Positions 49,452 through 57,444 of a stretch of DNA of 64,000 nt are shown in pieces. Below the pieces are notes generated by a model. That model made no database searches and had not been told where the DNA came from. It saw only the letters and a list, made by a program, of their open reading frames with translations. Origin of the DNA: Ruminococcus difficilis (GTDB taxonomy: Bacteria > Bacillota_A > Clostridia > Oscillospirales > Acutalibacteraceae); the NCBI RefSeq assembly GCF_016680995.1, contig NZ_JAEQMG010000048.1:1-64000 (forward strand), read 5' to 3'. The position numbers and the translations under genes are program-made. Numbering within the stretch: position 1 is the stretch's first letter; each line of letters opens with the position of its first letter.

Positions 49452-50504
49452 GTGCAATATTATCCGCAACCGACACAATATCCCTATCCCCCGCAGCAAT
49501 ATATGCAGCCGGTCTATTATCCGCCGCAGCCCAGTCCCGAACAGCAGCGTGAAAACACCTATCGCCGCCTGCTCAGAAAAAACGCCAACAGCGTGGGTAC
49601 GCTCCTGCTCCTGTTCTTCGGCGCGGAATTGGTCATCGGCGTTATCGTGGTACTGATATTGACCCTGCTGGGGCTTCAAGGTCAGGGCACGACGGGAGAA
49701 TTGATCCTGCTGGAAAACGGCGCGATCTCCATGATCGTCTTTTTCGTCGTCGGCGTCATCTACTGTCTGATCCGCAAATTGCGTTTTGCTTCTATTTTTC
49801 CTTTTGAGAAAATAGGTGCGGGATTTTTGACGCAATTATGCGTGGTCGGACTGACCTTCTCGCTGATGAGCAACTATGTCGTGTCTTTGGTCAACGGCGT
49901 TTTCGGACTGTTCGGCGTTGAGAACACCGGCGGCAGCTTTGAAGTCGGCGATCAGCCGAATGTCCTTTTGTACCTTTTGGTCGTTGCGGTCCTGCCCGCG
50001 TTCGCGGAAGAATTCGCGTTCCGCGGCATCATCATGGGCGTGCTCAGACCGTATTCGGAGGGGCTGGCGATCCTGATCTCCTCCGCGGCTTTCGCGCTGA
50101 TGCACGGCAACTTTGTACAGCTGCCGTTCACCTTCTGCTGCGGACTGGTATTCGCGTTCATCGACATCAAGGTCAACTCCCTGCTGCCTTCTATCATCAT
50201 CCACTTTTTGAATAACGGACTGTCCGTTCTTTCGGATATCCTTATCTCCTATAAGATTCTGGATGAAGCAACCGCCAATATGTGCTACGGCGTCCTCTTT
50301 GTGATCCTCGGCATCCTCTCATTCATCTTCATCAAGCGATTCGTCAACAAGGATGACGGCAGCTTCTTCACGGTCAAAAACGGCAACACCGTACTGCCGT
50401 ATAAGGAGAAGGTCAAGACGGCGATCACCTCCCCTACCCTGATCGCGTTTGCCGCTGTGATGGTGTCCTATAGCCTGCTCACCCTGATCACAGGCGCCGC
50501 GTAA
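49452..50504 (+). CDS. CPBP-family intramembrane metalloprotease
   Basis: 350 residues from GTG at 49452 (GTAGGTG upstream). A Pro/Tyr/Gln-rich cytosolic start (QYYPQPTQYPYPPQQ) is followed by about eight membrane segments. Abi/CAAX-like motifs are present: EEFAFRG at about 187-193, HGN (FALMHGNFVQLPF) and IIIHFLNN. Members are Rce1-like membrane proteases with few known bacterial substrates, some linked to bacteriocin immunity. First plus-strand gene after the long minus-strand block; its stop overlaps the tadA start (TAATG). Confidence 0.9.
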   Translation: MQYYPQPTQYPYPPQQYMQPVYYPPQPSPEQQRENTYRRLLRKNANSVGTLLLLFFGAELVIGVIVVLILTLLGLQGQGTTGELILLENGAISMIVFFVVGVIYCLIRKLRFASIFPFEKIGAGFLTQLCVVGLTFSLMSNYVVSLVNGVFGLFGVENTGGSFEVGDQPNVLLYLLVVAVLPAFAEEFAFRGIIMGVLRPYSEGLAILISSAAFALMHGNFVQLPFTFCCGLVFAFIDIKVNSLLPSIIIHFLNNGLSVLSDILISYKILDEATANMCYGVLFVILGILSFIFIKRFVNKDDGSFFTVKNGNTVLPYKEKVKTAITSPTLIAFAAVMVSYSLLTLITGAA

Positions 50505-50944
50505 TGGATGAAAGAATGATGGAGCGGGCGCTCGAGCTCGCGCAGGAAGCCTTTGACGACGGCGAGGTGCCGGTAGGCGCCGTTGTCGTGCGCAAGGGCG
50601 AGATCGTCGGCGAGGGCAGGAACCGCCGTGAAAAAGGTAAAAACGCGCTGTATCACGCGGAGCTTGAAGCGATCGATAACGCCTGCAAGCATTTAGGCGG
50701 CTGGCGGCTGTGGGAATGTGAGCTGTATGTCACCTTAGAGCCCTGTCCCATGTGCGCCGGCGCGATCGTCAACGCGAGGATCCCGCAGGTCTATTTCGGC
50801 GCGTATGATCCGAAGAACGGCTGCTGCGGCTCAGTGGCGGATGTACTGAATCTGCCGCTGGCGTTTCATCCCGCTTATCAGGGCGGGGTGATGCAGGAAA
50901 AATGCAGCGGGATATTGAGCGAGTTTTTTAAACGGCTGAGATAA
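50504..50944 (+). CDS. tadA: tRNA adenosine(34) deaminase TadA
   Basis: 146 residues. Zinc and catalytic residues are H51 and E53 (HAELEAI), C81 and C84 (PCPMC); GAYDPKNGCCGS and the C-terminal FFKRLR helix follow as in the family. It converts A34 to inosine in tRNA-Arg(ACG). Translation is coupled to the protease gene by TAATG. Confidence 0.95.
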   Translation: MDERMMERALELAQEAFDDGEVPVGAVVVRKGEIVGEGRNRREKGKNALYHAELEAIDNACKHLGGWRLWECELYVTLEPCPMCAGAIVNARIPQVYFGAYDPKNGCCGSVADVLNLPLAFHPAYQGGVMQEKCSGILSEFFKRLR

Positions 50945-50983
50945 TACAGGCAACGGAACAATCGATCATCATCCGACGTATCA

Positions 50984-51104
50984 ACCCTCAGTCACCGGAC
51001 GCGCATGTCCGGCGACAGCCCTCCTCAGCGGAGGCAGCAGACCCTTTTGTCCGCTTTGCGGACATTTCCCCTAACAGGGGAATCTCCTTAGGAAAGGGAG
51101 CCTC
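50984..51104. repeat. Family B composite repeat
   Basis: CCCTCAGTCACCGGAC-GCGCAT-GTCCGGCGACAGC, CCTCCTCAGCGGAGG, TGTCCGC-TTT-GCGGACA, CCCCTAACAGGGG and CTTAGGAAAGGGAGCC between tadA and the ComEA-like gene. Confidence 0.85.
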
Positions 51105-51122
51105 AAAGAAAGCATCAACAAT

Positions 51123-51464
51123 ATGAAAATCATCAAAAACGGTACGATCATCCTCATCATCGGCGTGATCGGACTGATCGCCGTCATCGGCGTACTGCTG
51201 TATTTGCAATACACCTATGAACAGCCCGCGAGGAGTTATACCCCCGAAGAGATCGCCGAGATCAAGCCCGATCCGATCAACATCAATACCGCCTCCTTGG
51301 AGGAGCTGAGCACCCTGCCGGGGCTTACGGAAAAGCAGGCGCAGAGCATCATCGAGTATCGGGAGGAAAACGGAGATTTCGGATCCGCCGAGGATATCCT
51401 GAAGGTCAAAGGGATCGGTGAAAAGACATATCGCAGATTCGCCTTTTTCATCACAACAAAATAA
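51123..51464 (+). CDS. ComEA-like helix-hairpin-helix protein
   Basis: 113 residues: one N-terminal membrane segment (about 7-29, GTIILIIGVIGLIAVIGVLLYL), a short linker, then two helix-hairpin-helix motifs (PININTASLEELSTLPGLTEKQAQSI; FGSAEDILKVKGIGEKTYRRF). ComEA-type proteins bind double-stranded DNA outside the membrane during uptake. It is shorter than Bacillus ComEA and not next to comEC, so a DNA-uptake role is possible but unproven. Confidence 0.82.
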   Translation: MKIIKNGTIILIIGVIGLIAVIGVLLYLQYTYEQPARSYTPEEIAEIKPDPININTASLEELSTLPGLTEKQAQSIIEYREENGDFGSAEDILKVKGIGEKTYRRFAFFITTK

Positions 51465-51473
51465 ACAGATAAA

Positions 51474-51498
51474 AAGCGCTTCGGATTCCGAAGCGCTT
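51474..51498. terminator. Bidirectional terminator between convergent genes
   Basis: AAGCGCTTCGG-ATT-CCGAAGCGCTT with A-rich left and T-rich right flanks, 9 bases after the ComEA-like stop and 5 before the stop of the opposite gene. Confidence 0.9.
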
Positions 51499-51503
51499 AT
51501 CTT

Positions 51504-52760
51504 TTACTGTACTTTCTCTACTTCCTGCGCGGCAAGCATGACGCTGATCTTGGCGGTGGCAAAGGAAATGCCTCCCTGCAAATACACCGCGTAAGGCTCT
51601 CGCAAAGGCCCGTCGGCGGAGATCTCGATGGAGGAGCCGAGGGTAAAGGCACCCGCCGCCATGATGACGTCGCTGTCGTAGCCCGGCATGGGTGACGGCT
51701 GCGGTGTGACGAAGCTGTCAATCGGCGAACCGCTCTGGATGCCGCGGCAGAACGCGCAGAGCTTTTCGGGCGTGCCGAGGGTGATCACATCGATGATATC
51801 ACCGCGGCGCTGTCGGTAATTCGGCTCAACATCGTAGCCGAGCACCTCGAAGAGCGCCGACGCGAATACGGCGGTCTTGATCGCCTCTGCCGTCGCGACA
51901 GGGGCATGGTAGGCGCCGAGGTACATCTCTCGCAGGGTGCCGAGCGTACAGCCCAGTTCTCTGCCTGTTCCCGGCGTAGATAAACGATAAGCGCACAGCT
52001 CGACCAGATCGGCTCTGCCCGCGATGTAGCCGCCGGTAGGCGCGATACCGCCGCCCGCGTTCTTGATCATGGAGCCCGCCATCAGATCGACGCCGACCGT
52101 AATGGGCGATTCAACCTCCGTGAACTCGCCGTAGCAGTTATCGAGCATGATAACGGTATCGGGAGATAACGGCTTGACGATATCACAGATCGCTTTGATC
52201 TCCTTGTTCCTCAATGAAGGGCGTTGCGCATAGCCCTTGCTGCGCTGGATATACACCATTTTGGGCTTCTTTTCGGCAACCGCCTTTTTGACGCCCTCGA
52301 GGTCAACGGTACCGTCGGATAGCAGATCGACCTCGCTGTATCTGACGCCGAAATCGACCAGCGATCCCGAACATTCGGTGATGCCGATCACAGGTTGGAT
52401 GGTATCATACGGCGTGCCGGTCACGCTCAGCATCTCGTCGCCGGGGCGCAGTACGCCGAACAGCGCGACGGTGAGCGTATGGGTGCCGCTCAAAAAATGC
52501 TGACGCGCCAAAGCGTCCTCCGCGTCGAAAACATAGGCGTAGATCTTATCGAGCGTATCTCTGCCGCGGTCATCGTAGCCGTAGCCTGTCGAGCCCGCGA
52601 ACATCGCCTCGCTGACATGGTATTCCTGAAACGCTTTGAGCATCTTTTGCTGGTTATATTCTTTGATCCGCTCGATCTCTTCAAAATGCGCGCGGCAAAG
52701 CTCCATCGCCTTGTCGGCGGCGGAGCGTATTTTTTCATTGATTTCAAATAAGTTCTTCAT
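51504..52760 (-). CDS. Methionine gamma-lyase-family PLP enzyme (aluminium-resistance protein type)
   Basis: 418 residues from the ATG at 52760 (GGAGAGAATATGAAG context). Fold I PLP enzyme: HFLSGTHTLTVALFGVLRPGD, VIMLDNCYGEFTE and the PLP-Lys region GSMIKNAGGGIAPTGGYIAGR are characteristic of the COG4100 family (Bacillus YnbB). Members are annotated as cystathionine beta-lyase or methionine gamma-lyase relatives and named for aluminium resistance; the physiological substrate is uncertain. Stands alone between a terminator and a family B repeat. Confidence 0.9.
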   Translation of the reverse strand: MKNLFEINEKIRSAADKAMELCRAHFEEIERIKEYNQQKMLKAFQEYHVSEAMFAGSTGYGYDDRGRDTLDKIYAYVFDAEDALARQHFLSGTHTLTVALFGVLRPGDEMLSVTGTPYDTIQPVIGITECSGSLVDFGVRYSEVDLLSDGTVDLEGVKKAVAEKKPKMVYIQRSKGYAQRPSLRNKEIKAICDIVKPLSPDTVIMLDNCYGEFTEVESPITVGVDLMAGSMIKNAGGGIAPTGGYIAGRADLVELCAYRLSTPGTGRELGCTLGTLREMYLGAYHAPVATAEAIKTAVFASALFEVLGYDVEPNYRQRRGDIIDVITLGTPEKLCAFCRGIQSGSPIDSFVTPQPSPMPGYDSDVIMAAGAFTLGSSIEISADGPLREPYAVYLQGGISFATAKISVMLAAQEVEKVQ

Positions 52761-52831
52761 ATTCTCTCCATATGGCGGAATGGTCATTCCTTATCGAAAA
52801 GAACGATTCTCCCGTTGGTCGATCAATTTGT

Positions 52832-52885
52832 ACAATCCCTCAGTCGCCTGACGGCGACAGCTCCCATTTACCAAAGGGAGCCTAA
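52832..52885. repeat. Family B right-half repeat
   Basis: TACAATCCCTCAGTCGCC-TGAC-GGCGACAGC then TCCCATTTACCAAAGGGAGCC; it overlaps the last codons of the GNAT gene. Confidence 0.85.
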
Positions 52886-53623
52886 TATTTCTGCAAATTC
52901 GGCGCAGATCGTGAACCCTGAGTTCTGATAAAATCGGGTATTCGCTTCACTGGCGCTGAAAACGTAAGCCTCTCTGCCCCGCGCGTTGATTTGCGACGCA
53001 AGCGTCCGCACCAGTTCGCGCGATAATCCCCTGCGGCGAAAGTCGGGATGGGTCGCCACAGCGCCGAGGATAACAGCGGATGACGTTTCTGACACAGTCA
53101 TTAAACCGGACACAAGTGTCCCGTCGATATCCGTGCCGAGGATCGTGCATTTCCCGAGATTGCGGCGGTGGGTCACATCGGACAAAAAGGTCATGTATTC
53201 CGGGACGATAAATATGTCGCTCGCACAGCTCTGCAGCAGCTCATAAAACGGCTTGATCTCGGGTGAATATAATTCCAATACAGAATTATAGTACTCACCG
53301 TTATAGCGCAAAACCTGCCCATCGATCACACGATCCGCCTTGATTTCAAGGGAAAATTTGCGGGCGGACATGACCGCTCCCGCTCCCTGAAAACGCAGGA
53401 AGGAGCTGATCTCTTCGAGATCGGAATCATCGGTGAGATACAGGCTGAACTTATCCTCAAAGCGTGAGATCACCGAAGTGAGTTTACTCTCTGTTTCCTG
53501 CACCCAAAAGCCGACAAAATCATATCCTCCGCCATAGCTTTCGTACAGCGAGAGGATACGGGTATAAAACGGATCGTTTGTCAAAAAGGAACGCAGGCTT
53601 TCTCGGTCTGCCTGTCGGATCAT
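52868..53623 (-). CDS. GNAT-family N-acetyltransferase
   Basis: 251 residues. The C-terminal half is a GNAT domain with the acetyl-CoA loop in VATHPDFRRRGLSRELVRTLASQ, followed by the beta-strand EAYVFSASEANTRFYQNSGF. The N-terminal half is a degenerate domain without clear motifs. Substrate unknown. The stop region lies in a family B repeat and the start overlaps murD by 4 bases, so it is coupled to murD. Confidence 0.88.
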   Translation of the reverse strand: MIRQADRESLRSFLTNDPFYTRILSLYESYGGGYDFVGFWVQETESKLTSVISRFEDKFSLYLTDDSDLEEISSFLRFQGAGAVMSARKFSLEIKADRVIDGQVLRYNGEYYNSVLELYSPEIKPFYELLQSCASDIFIVPEYMTFLSDVTHRRNLGKCTILGTDIDGTLVSGLMTVSETSSAVILGAVATHPDFRRRGLSRELVRTLASQINARGREAYVFSASEANTRFYQNSGFTICAEFAEILGSLW

Positions 53624-55008
53624 AGGGCGTTGACCAGCGCTTTGAAGTGCTTGCCGCGCGCGTCAAAATCCTTGTACAGATCGAAGCTCGCGGACGCCGG
53701 CGACATCGACACGATATCGCCCTCCACCGCTTTTTCACGCGCGCATTTTACCGCTTCTTCCATGTCGTTGACACGAATGATGACGGGATTGTTCTCGGAG
53801 TATTTGGACGACTGACGGATCGCGGTCTCGATCTTGTCGGCAGTCGCGCCCATCAGGATCGCGATCTTGACCTTGTCGCAGATCTTGTCGCCCAGCTCGG
53901 TGTAATCCAAGTGCTTGTCATAGCCGCCCGCGATCAAAATCAGCTTGAAGTCATAGAGCGACAGGGTGCCGCTGGCGGTACGGGTCGGGCTGGAGGCGAT
54001 GGAATCGTTATAATACTTGACGCCGTCGAGCTCGCGGACGAACTCGGCGCGATGCTCCACACCGCCGAATTCACGCGCGACCTTGCGGATGCTTTCGACG
54101 CTGACGTCACCCCACACGGCGCAAATCGCCGTCATATAATTCTCGACATTGTGCATACCGGGGATCTTGATCTCGCGGATGTCGAGAACATCAAAGATCT
54201 TGCCGTCCTCCGCATACTCGATGGTGTTGCCGTCGAGGTACGCGCCGTGACGGAGCTTTTTGCCGCGGGAGAAAAAGACGACCTCTCCCTTACAGCTCAG
54301 GTCAAACAAGCGGGTGATCTCGTTATCGTAATTCAGAACCGCCTTTTGATTTTCATTCTGATAAAGAATTATATTTCTTTTTGCTTCTATGTACTCGTCC
54401 ATGTCCTTGTGGATGTCGAGGTGGTTGGGCGCGAGGTTGGTCACGACCGCAACGTCGGGGCTCTGACGCATGGAGATCAGCTGGAAGGAGCTCAGCTCCA
54501 CGACGCACACATCCTCGGGCGAGATGGTCTCGATCTCAGGCAGGAGGGGCTTGCCGATATTGCCGCCGACATGGACGGTATAACCGTCGGCTCTCAGCAT
54601 CTCGGCGATAACGGAGGTGGTTGTGGTCTTGCCGTCGGAGCCGGTCACCGCGTAGATCTTGCACGGACAGATATCGAAGAAGATCTCCATCTCGGAGCTG
54701 ATGGTCACGCCTTTCTCACGCAGGGCGTTGAGCTCGTCACACCAGAACGGCATACCGGGGGTGCGCAGCGCGATATCGACGTCGATATCGTCAAGGTAGT
54801 GTTCGCCTAAGGAAAGTTGAGCGCCGTCCGCCTTTGCCTTTTCGGCGGCCTCGCCGAGCGCTTCTTCGTTGCGCTTATCACAGGCGATGACGGTCGCGCC
54901 GTATTTGGTGAACAGCGGGATCAGCGGCATATGACTGCGGCCCATGCCGATCAGCGCAATGCGTTTTCCGCGAATCGATTCAAAAAAGCTGTCCATACTC
55001 TGTTTCAT
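53620..55008 (-). CDS. murD: UDP-N-acetylmuramoylalanine-D-glutamate ligase
   Basis: 462 residues: N-terminal UDP-binding Rossmann domain (GKRIALIGMGRSHMPLI), central ATPase with GSDGKTTTTSVI (about 117-128), and a C-terminal ligase domain (FGGVEHRAEFV, YNDSIASSPTRT, LIAGGYDK). MurD adds D-Glu to UDP-MurNAc-Ala in cytosolic peptidoglycan synthesis. It stands outside the main dcw cluster. The site TTTGGAGGAATACAA precedes the ATG; a promoter lies at 55050-55077. Confidence 0.96.
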   Translation of the reverse strand: MKQSMDSFFESIRGKRIALIGMGRSHMPLIPLFTKYGATVIACDKRNEEALGEAAEKAKADGAQLSLGEHYLDDIDVDIALRTPGMPFWCDELNALREKGVTISSEMEIFFDICPCKIYAVTGSDGKTTTTSVIAEMLRADGYTVHVGGNIGKPLLPEIETISPEDVCVVELSSFQLISMRQSPDVAVVTNLAPNHLDIHKDMDEYIEAKRNIILYQNENQKAVLNYDNEITRLFDLSCKGEVVFFSRGKKLRHGAYLDGNTIEYAEDGKIFDVLDIREIKIPGMHNVENYMTAICAVWGDVSVESIRKVAREFGGVEHRAEFVRELDGVKYYNDSIASSPTRTASGTLSLYDFKLILIAGGYDKHLDYTELGDKICDKVKIAILMGATADKIETAIRQSSKYSENNPVIIRVNDMEEAVKCAREKAVEGDIVSMSPASASFDLYKDFDARGKHFKALVNAL

Positions 55009-55049
55009 TTGTATTCCTCCAAAAGCACAGATTTATCTATTATAATTGT

Positions 55050-55077
55050 ATTATACTATATTATAAAAAAATATCAA
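55050..55077 (-). promoter_or_regulatory. Promoter upstream of murD
   Basis: Minus strand TTGATA (55072-55077), 16-base spacer, TATAAT (55050-55055), in a short very AT-rich gap; a second TATAAT lies a few bases downstream. Confidence 0.6.
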
Positions 55078-55083
55078 GACATA

Positions 55084-56085
55084 TCACAGATTCCGCTTAT
55101 TGGAATCTGTGTCAAATACACGCGCTGTATTCAGTACGCGATACGCGATGAAGATGCTGACCACATAAAACAGCACCCAGATGTTCATGCTGACGATGGA
55201 GAAATAGATCGCCGACAGCACGACCAGCGGGTGCACCTTGACCTGATCGGACACGATGCGCGGCTCGAGGATCTGGCGGATGATCACCGTCAAAAGAAAG
55301 TAGATCAGCAGGATCACGCCGCCGATATAATTCTTTTGCAGAATAAAAACCACGGCAAGCGGCACATAGACCGTGCCTGGGCCTAAGATCGGCAATATGT
55401 CCGCCACGGCGGTCACAAACGCGAACGCGATCGGATATTCTACGCCTGTCAGATAAAAGATAAAGACCGCTTCAACGAAGGTGATCGCGTACAAAATCAG
55501 ATAGGAGCGGATCAGCCGGCGCAGGGTATCGCCCGCGATGTGCATGACGCTGCCGAGGACATCACGGTACTCCCCCGCGCGATATAGCAGATCGTCGCGC
55601 AAACCGTCTATATGGTGCAGGAAAAACACCGTCAGCGCGAAGGTCACGATCACGAAGGTGATCCCGAGCGGTACCGCGTGAAACAGCGTTGTCGCGACAG
55701 AGGTCACGGTATTCAGCAGATCACCCGAGAAAATGTGCTCTTTGAGTGTGTCAAACAGCTCGGGAGAGCGGAACAGATCGACGATCACGCCGCGATAGTC
55801 CTCCAACAGGCTCAGTGCCTGACTCACCGCCAAATAAAGAATGATCCCGATCACGGCGAAAATGACGCCGAACACGAGCAAGGTGAGCGTTGTCGCGGCG
55901 AAGGAGGATCGAAAGCGAAAGCTCGTCCGCAGACAGCCGTACAGCGGCTTCATCAGCACCGCGATCAGGAGCGATAAAAAGAACGGCAGGACAAATGCTG
56001 CCGCCTGTACCGCGAGGATAAATATTAATGTATAGCCGAAAAAGAAAACCAGCCGGGGCTTGCCGCTGAAAAAACGCGCCTTCAT
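55084..56085 (-). CDS. AI-2E/YtvI-family membrane protein
   Basis: 333 residues from the ATG at 56085 (GGTGATGAT upstream; an in-frame ATG at 56154 would lie in the structured element). About seven membrane segments around a soluble loop (about 95-140), with the family block ADILPILGPGTVYVPLAVVFIL and the later RQILEPRIVSDQVKVHPLVVL. The AI-2E family includes YtvI, a sporulation membrane protein, and Na+/H+ or autoinducer exporters; the subfamily cannot be fixed by eye. Its leader is the 280-bp inverted-repeat structure at 56105-56383. Confidence 0.85.
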   Translation of the reverse strand: MKARFFSGKPRLVFFFGYTLIFILAVQAAAFVLPFFLSLLIAVLMKPLYGCLRTSFRFRSSFAATTLTLLVFGVIFAVIGIILYLAVSQALSLLEDYRGVIVDLFRSPELFDTLKEHIFSGDLLNTVTSVATTLFHAVPLGITFVIVTFALTVFFLHHIDGLRDDLLYRAGEYRDVLGSVMHIAGDTLRRLIRSYLILYAITFVEAVFIFYLTGVEYPIAFAFVTAVADILPILGPGTVYVPLAVVFILQKNYIGGVILLIYFLLTVIIRQILEPRIVSDQVKVHPLVVLSAIYFSIVSMNIWVLFYVVSIFIAYRVLNTARVFDTDSNKRNL

Positions 56086-56104
56086 ATCATCACCAACCTG
56101 AGGG

Positions 56105-56383
56105 TAAGGTAAAGAGAGTCGAACCCCAATCGGTTTATGTCGGTATATTTGCACCTGCTCATCGTCAAAATCCTCGTGAATACGTCAGTATTCATTCCGG
56201 TTTTTCCTCGATCAGACGCAAATCTGCACGCCATCAACTGCTACGCACTGAGAAAGAGATCATTTTTAAGGATTTTTCGGTGCAGAGGAGGAGTAACCCT
56301 GACGGGTTGCGATCGACGATAAGCCGCGAAAAGACTGAAAATGACTCTTTATCAGCGGTTGTGGTTCGATTCTCTTTACCTTA
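56105..56383. other. 280-bp inverted-repeat structure (MITE or structured leader)
   Basis: Outer arms 56105-56131 and 56357-56383 match as inverted repeats at 24 of 27 positions (TAAGGTAAAGAGAGTCGAAC against GTTCGATTCTCTTTACCTTA). Inside are two further hairpins: 56150-56225, with tip TGAATAC-GTCA-GTATTCA, and 56253-56352 (AAAGAGATCATTTTTAAGG...AAGACTGAAAATGACTCTT), with tip AACCC-TGAC-GGGTT. It begins 20 bases upstream of the permease start. Either a small non-autonomous mobile element or a structured RNA. Confidence 0.7.
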
Positions 56384-56445
56384 GTGTTTGTTTCGCGGAA
56401 TCTTTTATACGATTGAGATCGCCACTTACTTTACTAATTGAAATC

Positions 56446-56533
56446 GGTTGAGATTGCCACGGGATAAATCCCTCGCAATGACATTCTTTGAAGTAGTTGA
56501 GATCGCCGCGGGATCAATCCCCCGCAATGATTT
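56446..56533. repeat. Two family A palindromes
   Basis: GGTTGAGATTGCCAC-GGGAT-AA-ATCCC-TCGCAATGACA and AGTTGAGATCGCCGC-GGGAT-CA-ATCCC-CCGCAATGA. They fill the rest of the gap 56086-56623 with a weak hairpin near 56547-56573. Confidence 0.82.
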
Positions 56534-56623
56534 TTTCCATAAAATTCAAACGACAGGCCCTATCAAGAACCTGCCGTCTGAAAAAACAGAAACCAAAATG
56601 CTTGGAAAATATCTAATTGAAAG

Positions 56624-56875
56624 TTACTGCTGAGCGCGTCCGAGCAGGAAATCTACACTGACCTCGAGGATATCCGCTAATGCTACCAGCTCTACGTCGG
56701 TAACAAAACGAATCTGTCCCTCGAGCTTGGATAAGCCCGACGCGTTCATGTCGACGCCGTTGACTTGCAGTTGTGCGAGCAGCTCTTTTTGCTTCATACC
56801 TTTTTTCTTACGAGCCGCCTCGACACGTGCGCCTACAAGATTACGATCGCCTAATTCCTGTTTACGAAGTCTCAT
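56624..56875 (-). CDS. Small XRE/Cro-type helix-turn-helix regulator
   Basis: 83 residues, essentially one HTH_3 domain: LVGARVEAARKKKGMKQKELLAQLQVNGVDMNASGLSKLEGQIRFVTDVELVALADILEVSVDFLLGR. The insertion in the turn region (VNGVDMNASGLSKLE) occurs in many Clostridia XRE proteins. GGGGAGATAAA precedes the ATG. The upstream 240 bases are much more AT-rich than the window and contain an inverted repeat that could be its operator, so it may be autoregulated and possibly acquired. Target unknown. Confidence 0.85.
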   Translation of the reverse strand: MRLRKQELGDRNLVGARVEAARKKKGMKQKELLAQLQVNGVDMNASGLSKLEGQIRFVTDVELVALADILEVSVDFLLGRAQQ

Positions 56876-56971
56876 TTTATCTCCCCAAATCTATTCTGAA
56901 AATCTGTAATTAATTTCTTTTAAATAATTCCGTGTGGAAATTCTTTAAACGTAAAAAGCTAATGTATCTGT

Positions 56972-57000
56972 ATTATAATACGTTATTCGAAAAAAAACAA
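56972..57000 (-). promoter_or_regulatory. Possible promoter of the HTH gene
   Basis: Minus strand TTGTTT (56995-57000), 17-base spacer, TATAAT (56972-56977). The -35 box is weak. Confidence 0.45.
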
Positions 57001-57021
57001 CCCTTTTTTGTAAGAAAATTT

Positions 57022-57093
57022 AAATTTTTGATACATTTTTCTGCTTTTCGTTACAAACCTTTAATTTCTGCACAAGAAAATGTATCAATTTTT
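57022..57093. promoter_or_regulatory. AT-rich inverted repeat upstream of the HTH gene
   Basis: Arms 57022-57041 (AAATTTTTGATACATTTTTC) and 57075-57093 (AGAAAATGTATCAATTTTT) are inverted copies about 33 bases apart; the core ATGTATC occurs a third time at 56962-56968. Candidate operator for the HTH protein. Confidence 0.45.
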
Positions 57094-57148
57094 GTAAACT
57101 TTTTCATGTCTCTTGGTGTTGACAAAAACCGACACACAAGATATTGAG

Positions 57149-57182
57149 GAGCTGTCCAAATCTTTGATTTGGCTTACAGCTC
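57149..57182. repeat. Small palindrome GAGCTGTCCAAATC...GATTTGGCTTACAGCTC
   Basis: Related to the palindrome at 17126-17162 but in the opposite orientation. Confidence 0.65.
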
Positions 57183-57189
57183 CCATGCT

Positions 57190-57291
57190 CGTCGTCACTC
57201 GCTGAACTCGGTAGGCATATCCTGTTGGTATGCCTTGACCTCGTATCGCGGCTTCTCCTCTCCCCATAATCCGGGGAATTATGGGGACCCC
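57190..57291. repeat. Family D structured repeat, copy 4
   Basis: CGTCGTCACTCGCTGAACTCGG, hairpin AGGCATA..TATGCCT, then GGCTTCTCCTCTCCCC and hairpin CCCCATAATC..GAATTATGGGG, ending ACCCC. The second stem differs from copies 1-3 yet still pairs. Confidence 0.84.
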
Positions 57292-57382
57292 GTTACTCCC
57301 AAGAAGCGGAGCATACTTGCGAACGCTGATTGGCTGAGAGCTACTGCAGGGAATGTTTCCAATAATAATATAAACTTATAGT

Positions 57383-57437
57383 AAAAAAGCAATAGACAAC
57401 GAAGTTCAATATCCTTGAACGCGTAATGTCTATTGCT
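57383..57437 (-). terminator. Rho-independent terminator of rnpB
   Basis: Minus strand AGCAATAGACA ... TGTCTATTGCT with an inner TTCAAG..TTGAA stem, then TTTTTT, immediately after the RNase P RNA. Confidence 0.85.
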
Positions 57438-57444
57438 CTTTCAA

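Noticed and set aside
56105..56383. Known housekeeping RNAs (SRP RNA, 6S RNA, tmRNA) for this structure
   Set aside because: None of the diagnostic loops or ends of those RNAs can be found; the structure is dominated by long terminal inverted arms.
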